Notes: generated from the sequence alone by a model not told the origin. Positions 10,062-20,096 are shown, counted from the stretch's first letter. The stretch is DNA of 64,000 bases from Sphingomonas sp. CFBP 8760 (GCF_014841615.1 NZ_JACYUG010000001.1:186001-250000), one strand, 5' to 3'. Translations and numbers: made by a program.

Positions 10062-10682
10062 ATGTCCATCCGCCCGACCGCCCTGCTTACCCCCGCCCTT
10101 CTCGCCGCCGGCCTCGCGCTGTCCGGTTGCGCCACGGGCGGCGCGCTGCCCCCGACCGAGGTGATCCGCTACCATCTGGGCGCCCCGCTCGATCGCGGTA
10201 CGATCCGCGTCGAGCCGCTGACCGCCGGCACCGCCAGCATCGAGTTCAAGACCTATGCCGCCGCAGTCGAGACGCAATTGCTGCGCAACGGCTATACCCT
10301 GCCAGCGCCGGGTGCGCAGCCGCTGCTGGTGGCGACTGTCGGGTTCAACCGCGCCAACCGGCTGGGGCCGCCGCGCCAGTCGCCGGTCACGGTCGGGCTG
10401 GGCGGCGGATCGTTCGGCGGCGGGCGTGGTGGCGGCGTCGGTCTGGGCGGCGGCATCGGCTTCCCGATCGGCGGTGGCGGCGCGCGGGAACTGGTCGCGA
10501 CCGAACTGGTGGTGACGATCAAGCGCCGACTCGACCAGTCCCCGGTCTGGGAGGGGCGCGCACAGGCGATCAGCGACCCGCGCAAGCCGGACGGCGATGC
10601 GGGGATGATGGCCGGAAAGCTGGCGACCGCGCTGTTCACGGGGTTTCCGGGAGAGTCGGGGCGCACTATCGAGGTGAAATGA
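10062..10682 (+). CDS. Lipoprotein of the DUF4136 type
   Basis: A 206-residue predicted lipoprotein. The signal peptide has a lipobox LSGC with the lipidated cysteine at position 23. The body resembles DUF4136 (a conserved periplasmic or outer-membrane beta-rich domain), including an early TASIEFKTYAAAVETQL segment and a central glycine-rich stretch (about residues 108-145, GGGSFGGGRGG). The function is unknown. The stop overlaps the start of the next gene (ATGA), so it is coupled to the carboxypeptidase. Confidence 0.7.
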   Translation: MSIRPTALLTPALLAAGLALSGCATGGALPPTEVIRYHLGAPLDRGTIRVEPLTAGTASIEFKTYAAAVETQLLRNGYTLPAPGAQPLLVATVGFNRANRLGPPRQSPVTVGLGGGSFGGGRGGGVGLGGGIGFPIGGGGARELVATELVVTIKRRLDQSPVWEGRAQAISDPRKPDGDAGMMAGKLATALFTGFPGESGRTIEVK

Positions 10683-11842
10683 CGCTCACCACCTCAGCCC
10701 CCGCGCTGCCCGTCCCCACCATCAATGCCGCCTTTGACGGCGGCAACATCCAGGTTGTCTCGATCGACGACAGCGGCCCGGAAACCCGGATCGACCTGTC
10801 GATTGCCACGGATCGCGACTCGGATTTCTTCCAGTGGTTCTATTTCCGCCTCGCCGGCGTCGCGGTGGGGCGGACGGTGGTGTTCCGTATCCTGAACGCG
10901 GGCAGGTCGGCCTATCCGTTCGGCTGGCCCGGTTACAAGGTGCGTGGGTCGACCGACCGGACGGCATGGCGAATGCTCGACACCGGCTATGCCGACGGGG
11001 TGCTGGAATGGAGATGGACCGCGCAGGCGCCGCTGGCGTGGTTCGCCTATTTTCAGCCCTATACGATGGAGCAGCACGAGGCGCTGGTCGCCCGGATCGC
11101 ACAGGCGCCGGGCGTGTCGCACCGCGAACTGGGGCAGAGCCTTGACGGGCAGGCGATCGATTACCTGCGGATCGGCACCGGTCGCAAGCAGGTGTGGCTC
11201 TATGGTCGCCAGCATCCCGGCGAATCGATGACCGAATGGTGGATGGAAGGCGCGCTGGAACGGCTGACCGATCCCGCCGATCCGGTGACGCGCGATCTGC
11301 TGGCGAAGGCCACCTTCCACGTCGTGCCCAACATGAACCCGGACGGCACCCGGCGCGGCCATCTGCGCACCAATGCGGCGGGCGTGAACCTGAACCGCGA
11401 ATGGCATGCCCCCTCGCCCGAACGCAGTCCCGAGGTACTGGGCGTGCGCGCCATGATGGATGCGACCGGCGTCGACGTGGCGATGGACATCCATGGCGAC
11501 GAGGCGATCCCCGCGAACTTCATCGCCGGGTTCGAGGGCATCCCGTCCTGGACCGACGAACATGGCGGGAAATTCTACGAATTCGGCCGCCGGCTTGCGG
11601 CGCATACCCCCGATTTCCAGACCGAGCAGGGCTATCCCCGATCGGCGCCGGGCACCGCCAACCTGTCGATGTCGACCAACCAGCTTGCCGAGCGGTTCGG
11701 CGCGGTGTCGATGACGCTGGAGATGCCGTTCAAGGATCACGACCCCAATGCCGATCCGGAATTCGGTTGGAACGGCGAACGGTCGAAGAAGCTGGCCCAT
11801 GCGATGCTGGAGACGCTGGCCGGCATGATCGACGAGATATGA
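10679..11842 (+). CDS. M14-family metallocarboxypeptidase (cytosolic carboxypeptidase-like)
   Basis: A 387-residue protein. An N-terminal beta-sandwich (about 1-120) precedes the M14 domain. Zinc-ligand motif HPGES (within YGRQHPGESMTEW) supplies His and Glu, and DIHGDE supplies the later His. NPDG, RTNAAGVNLNREW and the C-terminal TLEMPFKDHD with the catalytic Glu are all present. It resembles the bacterial cytosolic carboxypeptidase subfamily related to AGTPBP1. There is no signal peptide, so it is cytoplasmic. Translation is coupled to the lipoprotein gene by a four-base overlap. Confidence 0.88.
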   Translation: MTLTTSAPALPVPTINAAFDGGNIQVVSIDDSGPETRIDLSIATDRDSDFFQWFYFRLAGVAVGRTVVFRILNAGRSAYPFGWPGYKVRGSTDRTAWRMLDTGYADGVLEWRWTAQAPLAWFAYFQPYTMEQHEALVARIAQAPGVSHRELGQSLDGQAIDYLRIGTGRKQVWLYGRQHPGESMTEWWMEGALERLTDPADPVTRDLLAKATFHVVPNMNPDGTRRGHLRTNAAGVNLNREWHAPSPERSPEVLGVRAMMDATGVDVAMDIHGDEAIPANFIAGFEGIPSWTDEHGGKFYEFGRRLAAHTPDFQTEQGYPRSAPGTANLSMSTNQLAERFGAVSMTLEMPFKDHDPNADPEFGWNGERSKKLAHAMLETLAGMIDEI

Positions 11843-11855
11843 CCGACGGCCCCAT

Positions 11856-12332
11856 ATGACCGACCACCTCGTCATCCGGCCCGACGATCCCGGCGCGGCG
11901 CATGTCGCGGATTTGCTGGCCTACCATCTGGCCGAAGTGCGCGGTCACATGCGCGACTTCGCCTTCGCGCTCGATGCGAACGGATTGTCGGCCCCTGGCG
12001 TCTCCTTCTGGACGGCGTGGCGGGGCGATGGGCTGGTCGGCTTCGCGGCGCTGAAGCGGCTGGACGACGAGGCCGCGGAACTGAAATCGATGCGCGCGGC
12101 ACCTGCCGCGCGGGGCACCGGCGTGGGCCGCGCGCTGCTGGCGCATGTCGTCGCCGTCGCCCGGTCGCGGGGGTATCGCCGCCTCTGTCTCGAAACCGGC
12201 ACGGCGGCGCTGCACGCACCGGCGGTCGCGCTGTATCGCAGCGCCGGCTTCATGGACTGTCCGCCCTTTGCCGACTATCAGCCCAGCCCGCACAACCAGT
12301 TCATGACGCTGCCGCTCCAAGGCGGTTCATGA
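11856..12332 (+). CDS. GNAT-family N-acetyltransferase
   Basis: A 158-residue acetyltransferase. Motif A, with [19 protein letters not shown] (about residues 70-88), binds acetyl-CoA, and YRSAGF near residue 128 is motif B. The substrate is not predictable. The gene starts 14 bases after the carboxypeptidase stop and probably belongs to the same transcript. Its last codons are part of a near-perfect tandem duplication that continues towards gpmA. Confidence 0.88.
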   Translation: MTDHLVIRPDDPGAAHVADLLAYHLAEVRGHMRDFAFALDANGLSAPGVSFWTAWRGDGLVGFAALKRLDDEAAELKSMRAAPAARGTGVGRALLAHVVAVARSRGYRRLCLETGTAALHAPAVALYRSAGFMDCPPFADYQPSPHNQFMTLPLQGGS

Positions 12333-12349
12333 CGCTCCCGCTCGAAGGA
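12300..12349 (+). repeat. Tandem duplication at the GNAT-gpmA junction
   Basis: The 23-base block TTCATGACGCTGCCGCTCCA.. (12300-12322) is repeated at 12327-12349 with two base differences and a period of 27 bases. The first copy encodes the end of the acetyltransferase (FMTLPLQG). The second copy contains its stop codon and would encode FMTLPLEG in the gpmA frame, just ahead of the gpmA start at 12356. Confidence 0.8.
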
Positions 12350-12355
12350 AACCGT

Positions 12356-13042
12356 ATGCCTCAGCTCGTCCTCATCCGTCACGGCCAGTCCAGCTGGAAT
12401 CTGGAAAACCGCTTCACCGGCTGGTGGGATGTCGACGTGACCGAGCAGGGCGCGCGCGAGGCGAAGGCGGCGGGCGAATTGATGGCGGCGAAGGGCCTCG
12501 ATTTCGACCAGACCTTCACCAGCCTCCAGCTGCGCGCGATCAAGACGCTGAACATCGCGCTGGAAGCGATGGGCCGCCTCTGGCTGCCGACCGAGAAGCA
12601 CTGGCGGCTGAACGAACGCCATTACGGTGGCCTCACCGGCCTCGACAAGGCGGAGACGGTGGCCAAGCACGGTGAGGCGCAGGTGAAGATCTGGCGCCGC
12701 AGCTTCGACGTGCCGCCGCCGCTGGGCGAGCCGGGCGGCGCGTTCGACCTGTCGAACGACCGTCGCTATGCGGGCATCCCCATCCCGCAGACCGAAAGCC
12801 TGAAGGACACGATCGCCCGCGTCCTGCCCTATTGGGACGATCGCATCGCCCCGGCGCTGCGCGACGGGCAGCGCGTGCTGATCTCCGCTCACGGCAATTC
12901 GCTGCGCGCGCTGGTGAAGCACCTGTCGAACATCCCCGACGACGAGATCACCGGGCTGGAAATCCCCACCGGCCAGCCGATCGTCTACGAACTGGACAAT
13001 GACCTGACCCCGACCGACCGCTATTATCTCAGCGAGCGTTGA
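12356..13042 (+). CDS. gpmA: 2,3-bisphosphoglycerate-dependent phosphoglycerate mutase
   Basis: A 228-residue glycolytic enzyme interconverting 3- and 2-phosphoglycerate. The catalytic histidine is H9 in [10 protein letters not shown], with [23 protein letters not shown] and the second histidine in [14 protein letters not shown]. Size and motifs are those of the cofactor-dependent family. The start at 12356 has AAGGAA upstream; an in-frame ATG at 12329 overlaps the acetyltransferase stop but lies in the duplicated block. A strong hairpin follows. Confidence 0.96.
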   Translation: MPQLVLIRHGQSSWNLENRFTGWWDVDVTEQGAREAKAAGELMAAKGLDFDQTFTSLQLRAIKTLNIALEAMGRLWLPTEKHWRLNERHYGGLTGLDKAETVAKHGEAQVKIWRRSFDVPPPLGEPGGAFDLSNDRRYAGIPIPQTESLKDTIARVLPYWDDRIAPALRDGQRVLISAHGNSLRALVKHLSNIPDDEITGLEIPTGQPIVYELDNDLTPTDRYYLSER

Positions 13043-13064
13043 TCGGCCGATCAGGTTACCTGTT

Positions 13065-13098
13065 TTCCACCACCCCGGCGCAGGCCGGGGTGGTGGAA
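13065..13098. terminator. Bidirectional hairpin between gpmA and a convergent small gene
   Basis: Perfect 15-base arms TTCCACCACCCCGGC (13065-13079) and GCCGGGGTGGTGGAA (13084-13098) surround the loop GCAG. TTT follows on the plus strand and the reverse strand also ends in a T-rich run (complement of GTTTT at 13062-13066 is AAAAC). The core CACCCCGGC..GCCGGGGTG is the same palindrome found in the larger repeats at 35763 and 41185. Confidence 0.75.
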
Positions 13099-13122
13099 TT
13101 TCCATCGACGTCGCGCTGCCGA

Positions 13123-13320
13123 TCAGAGTGCGTCGATTGCAGCCTTTAGAGCCTCTCTGGCCAAGGCGCGGGCTTTGGCATCAACCTGATCCATCGTGAG
13201 GGAGCCAGTATCCCCCAGTTCGATCTGATTGATGTGGACGTAAGCGCCATCCGGGATTTTCAAAGCGATGCTTGCGGTATCGTTGGTCGTATCGATGCTG
13301 ATAGTCGGGTTTGGTGTCAT
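13123..13320 (-). CDS. Small protein of unknown function (65 residues)
   Basis: I do not recognise this protein. It begins MTPNPTISIDTTNDTASIAL and has a C-terminal amphipathic, Ala-rich helix (DQVDAKARALAREALKAAID). There is no signal peptide or membrane segment. The start is supported by GGAGA about seven bases upstream. It is convergent with gpmA and divergent from purE. It may be a small regulatory or structural protein; nothing firmer can be said. Confidence 0.6.
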   Translation of the reverse strand: MTPNPTISIDTTNDTASIALKIPDGAYVHINQIELGDTGSLTMDQVDAKARALAREALKAAIDAL

Positions 13321-13455
13321 TCTCGGTCTCCTTGCCTCGCCATTCGCAGATGAATCAATCAAACGCAGCCTCAACCCGGTCCGGATCGGACATAAAACCA
13401 ACCGTTGCCCCGCCCTTCCCGCATCGCTAGTCAGCCCGCTTCCGTGGAGGGCAAT

Positions 13456-13931
<476 letters not shown>

Positions 13932-13935
<4 letters not shown>

Positions 13936-15026
13936 TCGCGCCCGGCGGCACGATCGGCATCCTGGGCGGCGGGCAGCTTGGCCGGATGCTCGGCGTCGCG
14001 GCGGCGCAGCTCGGCTATCGCACGCATGTGCTGGCGCCGGACCGCGAAAGCGTGGCGGCACAGACCGCGTCGAGCATGACCCGCGCCGACTACCACAACC
14101 GCATCGTGCTGGCCGATTTCGCCGCCGCCTGCGACGTGGTGACCTACGAGTTCGAGAATATCGCGCTGGCCCCGGTCGAATGGCTGGCCGAGCGCGTGCC
14201 CGTCCATCCCCATCCCCGCGCGCTGGCGGCGGCGCAGGAACGGATCGCCGAGAAACGCTTCGTCGAGCGGGTCGGTGGCCGGCCGGCGCGCTGGGCGGCG
14301 GTCGACAGCCTCGCCACGCTGGAGGCGGCGATCGCCGAGGTGGGCACCCCGGCGGTGCTGAAGACCGCGCGGTTCGGCTATGACGGCAAGGGACAGGTGC
14401 GCCTCTCCTCGCCCGAGGATGCGACGGAAGCATGGGCGGCGATCGGCGGTCCGGCGGTGCTGGAGGCGTTCGTGCCGTTCGAGCATGAATTCTCGATCCT
14501 GATCGTGCGCGGGCAGGACGGCGATACCCGCCGCTACGACGCCCCGCTCAACATCCATCATGACGCGATCCTGCGCACCTCCACCCTGCCTGCGCCGCCG
14601 GCGGTGCTGGCGCAGGTGGAGGAGGCCAGCGCGCTGGCCTGCCGGATCGCGGCCGAACTGGACTACGTCGGCGTGCTGGCCTGCGAGTTCTTCGCGACCC
14701 CCGAAGGCCCGGTGTTCAACGAGATGGCGCCCCGCGTCCACAATAGCGGCCACTGGACGATCGAGGGGGCCGAAACCTCGCAGTTCGAGAATCATATCCG
14801 CGCGATCTGCGGCCTGCCGCTCGGATCGACCGCGCTCACCGGGCGGGAGGTGACGATGCGCAACCTGATCGGCGACGACGACTGGCAAGGCGTGCTGGCC
14901 ACGCCGGGCGAACATCTCCACCTCTATGGCAAGGGCACCGCCCGGCCGGGCCGCAAGATGGGCCACGTCACCACGGTGAACAGGCGCGCGGATCGCGGCG
15001 TGGCGGAAAGCGACGTGACCGGATAG
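13932..15026 (+). CDS. purK: 5-(carboxyamino)imidazole ribonucleotide synthase
   Basis: A 364-residue ATP-grasp enzyme that makes N5-CAIR from AIR, bicarbonate and [16 protein letters not shown] at the N-terminus, the ATP-grasp core with [12 protein letters not shown], and [17 protein letters not shown] near residue 265 are characteristic. The start at 13932 is set by the four-base overlap with purE. The pair supplies CAIR for purine synthesis. Confidence 0.96.
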
Positions 15027-15035
15027 GAACGTGGC

Positions 15036-15680
15036 ATGAACGCCCGCCTGATGCTCCTCGCCTGTTCGCTGCTCACCATCGCGGCCGCGCCGCAAACGGC
15101 ACCGCCGCCGGCACCCGCACCGTCACCCACCGCCGCACCCCGCCCCTATGCGACCATCGCAGTGACGATCACCACCACCGAGGGGCCGATCACGCTGGCG
15201 CTCGAACGGGAGCGTGCGCCGATCACCACCGCCAATTTCCTGCGTTACGTCGATAAAAAGCGGTTCGACGGTACCGCTTTCTACCGTGCGATGCCGCTGG
15301 GGGAGAGCGCGGGGCTGATCCAGGGCGGCGTGCGCAATCGCAGCGACCTGATCCTGCCGCCGATCGCACACGAGCCGACGACGACGACCGGGCTGACGCA
15401 TGACGATGGCGCGATCTCGCTGGCGCGGGCGGCGCCGGGCAGCGGACGCGGCGATTTCTTCATCGTGGTGGGATCGGTGCCGACCCTCGACGCCAATCCG
15501 GCGGCGAGCGGCGACAAGCTGGGCTATGCCGCGTTCGGCCACGTTACCGCCGGCATGGACATCGTCCGCCGCATCCTCCGCGCCCCGACCGCCGCCGGTG
15601 GCCCGCCGGGCATGACGGGGCAGATCCTGTCGGCCCCGGTGAAGATCGTCAGCGTGCGGCGGGTGGTGGCGAGGCGTTAG
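15036..15680 (+). CDS. Secreted cyclophilin-type peptidyl-prolyl isomerase
   Basis: A 214-residue protein with a Sec signal peptide (MNARLMLLACSLLTIAAAPQ) and a proline-rich linker. The cyclophilin domain runs from about residue 42. TTEGPITLALERERAPITTANFLRYV, FYRAM, LIQGG and GRGDFFIVVG follow the family pattern, but the usual Arg-Val-His active-site context is altered, as in the YncA-like divergent cyclophilins. It probably assists folding in the periplasm. It begins nine bases after purK. Confidence 0.85.
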   Translation: MNARLMLLACSLLTIAAAPQTAPPPAPAPSPTAAPRPYATIAVTITTTEGPITLALERERAPITTANFLRYVDKKRFDGTAFYRAMPLGESAGLIQGGVRNRSDLILPPIAHEPTTTTGLTHDDGAISLARAAPGSGRGDFFIVVGSVPTLDANPAASGDKLGYAAFGHVTAGMDIVRRILRAPTAAGGPPGMTGQILSAPVKIVSVRRVVARR

Positions 15681-15700
15681 ACACCGCCTTGACCCCTTCC

Positions 15701-15778
15701 GTCATTGCGGGCGCAGCGAAGCGATCCAGAGCGTAACACGCTGGGCTGTGGATTGCTTCGCTACGCTCGCAATGACGA
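15701..15778. repeat. Dispersed palindromic repeat, family C copy 1
   Basis: Long inverted arms read CGTCATTGCGGGCGCAGCGA at the left and their complement, ending GCTCGCAATGACG, at the right. Copies occur at 49979-50056 and 63752-63827. It lies between two convergent genes and may terminate both. No coding capacity is seen. Confidence 0.75.
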
Positions 15779-15802
15779 TCGAGCGAGACGGGTGAGGGGT
15801 TC

Positions 15803-16813
15803 CTACCGCCGCACGTCCAGTCCGCCCGCCAGATAGGCGTCGAGATCGGCCTGCCGGAACAGCCCGGCATCACCCGGCAGCGAATGCTTGAGCGCCGCCA
15901 GCGCCACGCCGGTCGCGGCGGCCTGCGCAATGTCGTGTCCCGATCGCAAGGCGTGGAGCACGCCGGCGGCGAAGGCGTCACCGCCGCCGATCCGGTCGAC
16001 GATCCCGGCCAGCACGACCTCCTCGGTCTGCGCGGTGCCGTCGCGCGTGTCGATGCGCGCGGCGATGCGGTGGAGATCGACATGCTCGACATGCCGCGCG
16101 GTCGACGCGATCGTCTGCAGGCGCGGAAAGGCTTCGAACGCCGCCTCGGCGGCATGGCGGCGGCGGTCCTCGCCATCCCCGGAGAAGTCGTCGCGACCGA
16201 GCAGCAGCGCGATATCGCGGTGGTTGCCGAACATCAGGTCGGCATGGGCGACCAGTTCGGTCAGGATCGCGCGCGGGTTCGAATCCCACCGCTCCCACAA
16301 TTTGCCGCGCCAGTTGCCGTCGAACGACACCGGGATGCCGCGATCGGTGGCGGCGCGGGCGGCGGCGATCGCGCTGTCGGCCGGCACCGGCCCCAGCGCG
16401 GGGGTGATGCCCGACAGGTGCAGCCGGTCGACCCCCGCCAGCAGCACGTCCCAGTCCCATGCCGCCACCGGCGCCTGCGCGAACGAGGACCATGCCCGGT
16501 CGTAGATCACCTCGGTCGCGCGCATCCCGGCGCCCGAGGTGACGAAATACAGCCCCATGCGATCGCCACCCAGCGCGATCGTACCGGTATCGACGCCGTG
16601 TCCGCGCAGGGTGGAAATCGCGGCACGACCCAGATCGTTGTCGGGTACGAGCGTGGCGATGCCGGCATCATGGCCCAGCTTCGCCAACTGGGTGACGACG
16701 TTCGCCTCCGCCCCCGCGACCCACACGTCGAACCGGGGCGTCTGCATCAGCAGCTCGCGGCCGGGGGGCGACAGGCGCAGCATGATCTCGCCGAACGCCA
16801 GAAACTTCGCCAT
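15803..16813 (-). CDS. kdgK: 2-keto-3-deoxygluconate kinase (PfkB family)
   Basis: A 336-residue ribokinase-fold sugar kinase. The N-terminal FGEIMLRLSPPG and GAEANVVTQLAKLG match KdgK-type kinases, and the C-terminal DRIGGGDAFAAGVLHAL carries the catalytic Asp and anion hole. It would phosphorylate 2-keto-3-deoxygluconate from kduI/kduD to KDPG, which needs an aldolase encoded elsewhere. AAGGGAG precedes the start. It is the last gene of the minus-strand uronate group, 59 bases after kduD. Confidence 0.9.
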   Translation of the reverse strand: MAKFLAFGEIMLRLSPPGRELLMQTPRFDVWVAGAEANVVTQLAKLGHDAGIATLVPDNDLGRAAISTLRGHGVDTGTIALGGDRMGLYFVTSGAGMRATEVIYDRAWSSFAQAPVAAWDWDVLLAGVDRLHLSGITPALGPVPADSAIAAARAATDRGIPVSFDGNWRGKLWERWDSNPRAILTELVAHADLMFGNHRDIALLLGRDDFSGDGEDRRRHAAEAAFEAFPRLQTIASTARHVEHVDLHRIAARIDTRDGTAQTEEVVLAGIVDRIGGGDAFAAGVLHALRSGHDIAQAAATGVALAALKHSLPGDAGLFRQADLDAYLAGGLDVRR

Positions 16814-16872
16814 GCCCTACTCCCTTGCGGCGCCCCGGCGCCTTGTTACCCCGCCACCGGCGGGGGCCGTGG

Positions 16873-17634
16873 TTACCGTGCCAGCCAGCCGCCATCGACG
16901 GCCAGGATATGACCCTGCACGTAATTCGCCGCGCCGCTGGCGAGGAACACCGCCGCGCCGCCCAGATCGTCGGCATTGCCCCAGCGCGCGGCGGGGATGC
17001 GGTCGAGGATCGATTTGTTGCGCGCCTCGTCCGCCTGCAGCGCCGCGGTGTTGTTGGTGGCGATATAGCCCGGTGCGATCGCGTTGACGTTGATGCCCTT
17101 GCCCGCCCATTCATTGGCCAGCAGCTTGGTCAGCCCGCCGATCCCGCTCTTGGACGCGGTGTAGCTCGGCACGCGGATGCCGCCCTGGAAGGTCAGCATC
17201 GACGCGATGTTGATGATCTTGCCGCCGCCGTTAGCGATCATATGCCGACCGGCGGCCTGGCACAGGAAGAACACCGATTTCAGGTTGGTGTCGACGACCG
17301 CGTCCCAATCCTCCTCGCTGAAATCGACCGCGTCGGCGCGGCGGATGATGCCGGCGTTGTTGACGAGGATGTCGAGCCCGCCCAGCTTCGCGACCGTCTC
17401 GTCGACGACGCGACCGACCGGCTCGATCGTGGAGAGATCGGCGGATATCACCTCCGCCTTGCGGCCGAGCGCACGGATTTCGGCGACGGTTTCCTCGGCC
17501 GGGGTACGACCGACACAGGCCACGTCCGCCCCGGCGGCGGCCAGCGCGACGGCGATGGCCTGACCGATGCCGGTATTGGCGCCGGTGACAATGGCGACCT
17601 TGTCGGTCAGATCGAAGGGATTGGTAATCATCAT
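16873..17634 (-). CDS. kduD: 2-dehydro-3-deoxygluconate 5-dehydrogenase (SDR)
   Basis: A 253-residue short-chain dehydrogenase. NAD site TGANTGIGQAIA, NNAG, catalytic Tyr-Lys in YTASKSGIGGL and the C-terminal VQGHILAVDGGWLAR are typical of KduD. It reduces 2,5-diketo-3-deoxygluconate to KDG, the step after KduI. Three consecutive ATGs follow GGAGGAG; the second or third has the best spacing, so the start is uncertain by two codons. It sits between kduI and kdgK in pathway order. Confidence 0.9.
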   Translation of the reverse strand: MMITNPFDLTDKVAIVTGANTGIGQAIAVALAAAGADVACVGRTPAEETVAEIRALGRKAEVISADLSTIEPVGRVVDETVAKLGGLDILVNNAGIIRRADAVDFSEEDWDAVVDTNLKSVFFLCQAAGRHMIANGGGKIINIASMLTFQGGIRVPSYTASKSGIGGLTKLLANEWAGKGINVNAIAPGYIATNNTAALQADEARNKSILDRIPAARWGNADDLGGAAVFLASGAANYVQGHILAVDGGWLAR

Positions 17635-17691
17635 CATCTCCTCCCCCGCCGGTGGCGGCAGGGGTCGAGGGGGAGCATGCGGAACGACGCC

Positions 17692-17712
17692 CCCTCCCGT
17701 CGGACGGGAGGG
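17692..17712. repeat. Short hairpin between kduI and kduD
   Basis: CCCTCCCGTC and GACGGGAGGG form an inverted repeat in the 88-base gap. It resembles one arm of the larger C-rich repeats at 28204, 42881 and 47486. It could stabilise or attenuate the operon transcript. Confidence 0.5.
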
Positions 17713-17722
17713 AGCGTGCCGG

Positions 17723-18562
17723 TTACGCCAGCTGACAGATGTCGAGGACGTTCATGTCGGTATAATCCTGATTCTCGCCCGCCATCGCCCAGATGAAGGC
17801 ATAGGCGCGCGTGCCGGAACCCATATGGACCGACCAGGGCGGTGAGATCACCGATTCCTCGTTGCCGACGACGATGTGGCGCATCGCATCGCCCTCGCCC
17901 ATGTAATGGAACACCTTGTCGTTGTCGGTCGGCAGCTCGAAGTAGAAATAGATCTCGCTGCGGCGCTCGTGGATGTGCGGGGGCATCGTGTTCCAGACGC
18001 TGCCCGGCTTCAGGACGGTCAGCCCCATCACCAGCTGCGCCGAATCGCAGACGCCGGGGATCACGAGCTGGAAGATCGTCCGCTCGTTCGATTCCTCCAG
18101 GCTGCCACGCTCCAGCGCGTTGGCATCGGCGATGCCCAGCTTGCGGGTGGTGAACGCCTTGTGCGCGGGGCACGACGCCAGATAGTAACGCGCGCCCGCG
18201 CCGGCGAACTCGACATCGGTCGCGCCCATCGTGACGTACAGGCAGTCCTTGTTGCCCAGCGTGAAGCTTTCGCCATCGACGGTGACGGTGCCCTCGACCT
18301 CGCCGACGTTGACGATCGCCAGCTCGCGGCGTTCGAGGAAGGGGTGACCCTCCGCCGACTTCGGCTCGGTCTGCGTCGGCAACTTCACCGGCGCGCCGGC
18401 CACGGCGACGCCGCCGATCACGAAACGGTCGGCATGGGTGTAGTTCAGCACGCACTCACCGTCGCGGAACAGCCCCTGGATCAGGTAACGGTCGCGCAGT
18501 TCGTCGTTGGAGACGCACTCCATCATGTCGGGATGCGTGGCGTAATAGGTGCGGTCGAACAT
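17723..18562 (-). CDS. kduI: 5-dehydro-4-deoxy-D-glucuronate isomerase
   Basis: A 279-residue cupin-fold zinc isomerase, full length for KduI. The zinc-ligand region [16 protein letters not shown] and the later [18 protein letters not shown] are visible. It isomerises the unsaturated uronate released by oligogalacturonate lyase or GH105 into 2,5-diketo-3-deoxygluconate. GGAG stands nine bases before the ATG. It is followed on the same strand by kduD and kdgK and preceded by a sugar transporter. Confidence 0.95.
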   Translation of the reverse strand: MFDRTYYATHPDMMECVSNDELRDRYLIQGLFRDGECVLNYTHADRFVIGGVAVAGAPVKLPTQTEPKSAEGHPFLERRELAIVNVGEVEGTVTVDGESFTLGNKDCLYVTMGATDVEFAGAGARYYLASCPAHKAFTTRKLGIADANALERGSLEESNERTIFQLVIPGVCDSAQLVMGLTVLKPGSVWNTMPPHIHERRSEIYFYFELPTDNDKVFHYMGEGDAMRHIVVGNEESVISPPWSVHMGSGTRAYAFIWAMAGENQDYTDMNVLDICQLA

Positions 18563-18601
18563 CGTGTCACTCCGGTTTCGGCGGGGCCGGAGGCCACTCG
18601 C

Positions 18602-18638
18602 CCTGACAGGGGGACGCCGGGCCGGCCGCCCCGTCAGG
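18602..18638. terminator. Hairpin upstream of kduI, after the sugar transporter gene
   Basis: CCTGAC-A-GGGG and CCCC-GTCAGG arms (18602-18612 and 18627-18638) form a stable stem with one mismatch. It lies between the transporter stop (18701) and the kduI start (18562), so it may end the transporter transcript or shape the kduI leader. The flanking sequence GGAATGTTTTCC (18675-18686) is a small imperfect palindrome near where a kduI promoter is expected. Confidence 0.45.
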
Positions 18639-18700
18639 AGCGGCCGTCACCACGGCGCTTGTGCGTCACATCGCACATGCTGGAATGTTTTCCCAAATGA

Positions 18701-20014
18701 TTATTGCGGGTCGGCAGCCGCCTCGTCCGGGAAGGCGTTGGTCGGCTTGCTGCCCCACAAGGCATAGAAGAGAATATACAATTCGCAGATCGCGGTCAGG
18801 ACGAAGGACAGCTGCAGGCCATATTCGTCGGCCAGCCAGCCCTGCACCGCGACCAGCGCGCCACCGGCGATCGCCATGATGAGCAGGCCCGAGCCCTCCT
18901 CGGTCAACGGCCCCAGCCCCTTGATGCCGAGCGTGAAGATCGTCGGGAACATGATCGAGTGGAACAGCCCGACGAGGATCAGCGACCACATCGCGACATG
19001 CCCGGTCGTCACCACCGTGATCGACATCACGATGAACGCGCCGATCGAGAAGAACGCCAGCACCTTGTCAGCCGCCACCTTCTGCATGATCGCGGAGCCG
19101 GCGAACCGGCCGATCATCATGCCGCCCCACAGGAACGTCAGGTAACGCCCTGCCTGTTCGGTGGTCATGTTGCCGATGTCGGGACGGCTGACGAAGTTCA
19201 CGAACAGGTTGCCGACGCCGATCTCGGCGATCAGGTAGATGAATATCGCGGGGATGCCGAACACCAGGTTGCGATGCTTCCACAGCGAATGGTTCTTGCG
19301 ATCCGCCTTAGCGACGCGGCTGGTGGCCGATCCCATCGCCGGCAGGGGGAAGCGGGCGATGATGATCGCCAGCACGACCAGCACGATCGCGACCAGCGCA
19401 TAGGGCAGGACGACCGACTGCGCGTCGGCCAGCCGCTCCGCCTGGGTCAGGACGGTCCCCGCCTCCGCGGTGCCGCCTTTCGACCGGCCGAGGATCAGGT
19501 ACGCACCGAACAGCGGCGCAAGCATCGTGCCCGCCGAGTTCAGCGCCTGCACCAGATTGAGCCGCGACGACGCGGTCTTGGGCGACCCCAGCACGGTGAC
19601 ATACGGGTTGGCCGCGACCTGCAAGAGCGTGATGCCGCTGGCGATCACGAACAGCATGACCAGCGTGACCCCATAGGACGGGATGCTGGCGGCCAGGATC
19701 ATGCCGAGCGCACCGGCCGCCATGATGAGCAGCCCCACGACCAGCGATTTCTGGTAGCCGATCCGCTCGATCAGCTTGGCCGACGGGATCGAGGCGAAGA
19801 AATAGGCGATGAACCACACGCTTTCGATCAGCGCCGCCTGGAAATAGCTGAGTTCGAATACGCTGCGCAGATGCGGCAGCAGCGTCCCGTTGATGACGGT
19901 GATGAAGCCCCACATGAAGAACAGGCTGGCGAGCAGCCCAAGCGCGCGGCCGTAACTGGCCCCCGGCGCGGCCGATGCCGTATAGGCGGTACTGGTTCCC
20001 ACTGGTCCGGCCAT
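18701..20014 (-). CDS. Sugar:proton symporter of the FucP/GluP MFS family
   Basis: A 437-residue membrane protein with about 12 predicted helices. FFMWGFITVINGTLLPHL near residue 30 and ANPYVTVLG near 125 are diagnostic of the L-fucose/glucose/galactose permease group. The start at 20014 has GGAGGA upstream; an earlier in-frame ATG at 20110 would add an unlikely hydrophilic leader. Next to kduI-kduD-kdgK it may import hexuronate-derived sugars or galactose from pectin. The substrate is inference. Confidence 0.85.
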   Translation of the reverse strand: MAGPVGTSTAYTASAAPGASYGRALGLLASLFFMWGFITVINGTLLPHLRSVFELSYFQAALIESVWFIAYFFASIPSAKLIERIGYQKSLVVGLLIMAAGALGMILAASIPSYGVTLVMLFVIASGITLLQVAANPYVTVLGSPKTASSRLNLVQALNSAGTMLAPLFGAYLILGRSKGGTAEAGTVLTQAERLADAQSVVLPYALVAIVLVVLAIIIARFPLPAMGSATSRVAKADRKNHSLWKHRNLVFGIPAIFIYLIAEIGVGNLFVNFVSRPDIGNMTTEQAGRYLTFLWGGMMIGRFAGSAIMQKVAADKVLAFFSIGAFIVMSITVVTTGHVAMWSLILVGLFHSIMFPTIFTLGIKGLGPLTEEGSGLLIMAIAGGALVAVQGWLADEYGLQLSFVLTAICELYILFYALWGSKPTNAFPDEAAADPQ

Positions 20015-20096
20015 CTGGCGGTCCTCCCTTTGAATACGTTCCGGTTTGCCCGGCGATCGCCACCCCACTGGCATGGCCGCGCCCCGACGTCGAGGC

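Noticed and set aside
13321..13455. A riboswitch in front of purE
   Set aside because: The 135-base gap shows no purine-riboswitch core that I can recognise; it probably holds only the promoters of purE and the divergent small gene.
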